Shown here: positions 63,463 to 64,000 of the stretch, piece by piece | Layout: every line of letters begins with the position of its first letter | Position numbering within the stretch: the first letter of the stretch is position 1 | Assembly (NCBI RefSeq): GCF_003054245.1 | Contig: NZ_QBKR01000003.1 | Coordinates: 124,001 to 188,000, forward strand | From: Melghirimyces profundicolus | Lineage (GTDB): Bacteria; Bacillota; Bacilli; Thermoactinomycetales; DSM-45169 | DNA: 64,000 bases | Reading direction: 5' to 3' | Notes under the pieces: model-generated | What the model was told of the DNA's origin: nothing | What the model saw: only the letters and a program-made list of their open reading frames with translations | The model's database searches: none | Position numbers and translations under genes: made by a program

Positions 63463-63978
63463 CTAGCCGATTTCCTTTACTTTGGCGTTCCATTCTTTCA
63501 GCTTTTGATTCAGATCTTTCAGCTGGTTGGCGATGTCGCTCAGTTTTTGTGCGTCTTTCGCCTCAGCGGCTTTCAGACCTTGTTCGGAAAGTGCAATATA
63601 TTCCTGGATCAATGCTTTCCCTTGTTGGTGAAGCTCTTTTCCCTCGTTGGAAGGGGGAGGGGTCTGTTCCAACTGGGACGAGGCTTTATCCAGTTTTTGG
63701 ATGCCTTCCTTGACCCTCTTTCCCCCTTGTTGCGGGTCGTCCGTCCAGGAGGAGAATCCCTGACCGATCGTTTCAATCCCTTCACGGGCCAAGGTCATGG
63801 CATCCCGGGTGGCACTCGCCCATGCGCCGGTCTGTTCGGCGGCTTGCTCACTTTGTCCGCCCGAGGCTTCTTCAGCGGATCCCGCATCCGACGGGCTTTC
63901 GGAACATCCCCCGGCGATCAACAGCGCCGGGACGATGAGGGAAAGCATTCCCGCTCGCTTCCACATGCTGCAGGCCAA
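63463..63978 (-). CDS. Hypothetical lipoprotein
   Basis: A 171-residue exported lipoprotein. The TTG start follows AAAGGAGAG; the signal ends at the lipobox Cys in LLIAGGCSES. After a Ser/Glu/Gly linker the body is helical and polar (KRVKEGIQKLDKASSQLEQ, LHQQGKALIQEYIALSEQGL, LSDIANQLKDLNQKLKEW), resembling small cell-surface coiled-coil lipoproteins of Bacillales. No enzyme motif is seen. It lies upstream of the S8 protease gene on the same strand, separated by a terminator. Confidence 0.75.
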   Translation of the reverse strand: MACSMWKRAGMLSLIVPALLIAGGCSESPSDAGSAEEASGGQSEQAAEQTGAWASATRDAMTLAREGIETIGQGFSSWTDDPQQGGKRVKEGIQKLDKASSQLEQTPPPSNEGKELHQQGKALIQEYIALSEQGLKAAEAKDAQKLSDIANQLKDLNQKLKEWNAKVKEIG

Positions 63979-64000
63979 CGTGGTCTCTCCTTTCCGCTGT

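Overview
The window looks like a chromosomal segment of a spore-forming, thermotolerant Gram-positive bacterium of the Thermoactinomycetaceae type (relatives of Thermoactinomyces, Kroppenstedtia or Planifilum). The evidence is a thermitase-like secreted subtilisin, a CotF-type spore coat protein, strong purine-rich ribosome binding sites with many TTG and GTG starts, GC-rich core genes, and Bacillus-style BirA, Pho-box and TPP-riboswitch signals. No rRNA, tRNA, CRISPR array or intact transposase was seen.

Layout. 0-2.7 kb: end of an epimerase gene, tspO, a DUF523/DUF1722 desulfidase (RudS-like) and a GNAT enzyme. 2.8-6 kb: three tandem DUF3179 paralogues; the third has an in-frame TGA exactly where the others have the first Cys of a CxxC motif, followed by a hairpin, so it is a candidate selenoprotein. 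6-8.8 kb: two secreted S8 proteases. 9.1-11 kb: a TetR regulator and an acyl-CoA dehydrogenase sharing an operator. 11.5-18.1 kb: lipase, methyltransferase, TPP riboswitch with an SDR gene, PhoX, and a SPOR/phosphodiester glycosidase protein. 18.6-20.1 kb: an AT-richer MFS (ProP-type) gene. 21-24.1 kb: an operon with an OlsB-like N-acyltransferase and an LpxL-like acyltransferase (possible aminolipid synthesis), DedA and a YdjM-like membrane protein. 24.4-26 kb: PhoD. 26-37 kb: a decayed accessory region with frameshifted or truncated genes (subtilisins, ATP-dependent DNA ligase, DUF1259, a metallopeptidase tail) among intact M14 and M28 peptidases, spore and surface proteins and two secreted nucleases. 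38.5-40.9 kb: BirA-controlled bioA-bioD followed by a wrecked bioF.

41.7-57.2 kb is the most coherent block. A membrane histidine kinase and an NtrC-type sigma54 activator are divergent from a tandem-domain nitrilase gene. Two good sigma54 promoters precede the nitrilase gene and an eight-gene operon: OpuC-like ABC transporter (four genes), alpha/beta hydrolase, DUF6282-like hydrolase, GlcD/GlcF-like oxidase and MmgE/PrpD. It reads as an inducible pathway for uptake and breakdown of an unidentified, probably quaternary-amine or amide-containing compound. 57.2-59.4 kb: an opposite-strand operon of MauE-like and MauD-like folding proteins, a Cys-rich protein resembling the methylamine dehydrogenase light chain, a 30-residue hydrophobic peptide and a membrane protein, with no heavy-chain gene. 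59.8-64 kb: a methyltransferase, gene remnants, a second copy of a dispersed inverted-repeat element, a large secreted S8 protease and a lipoprotein.

All calls come from reading the sequence and its translations; no database search was run.
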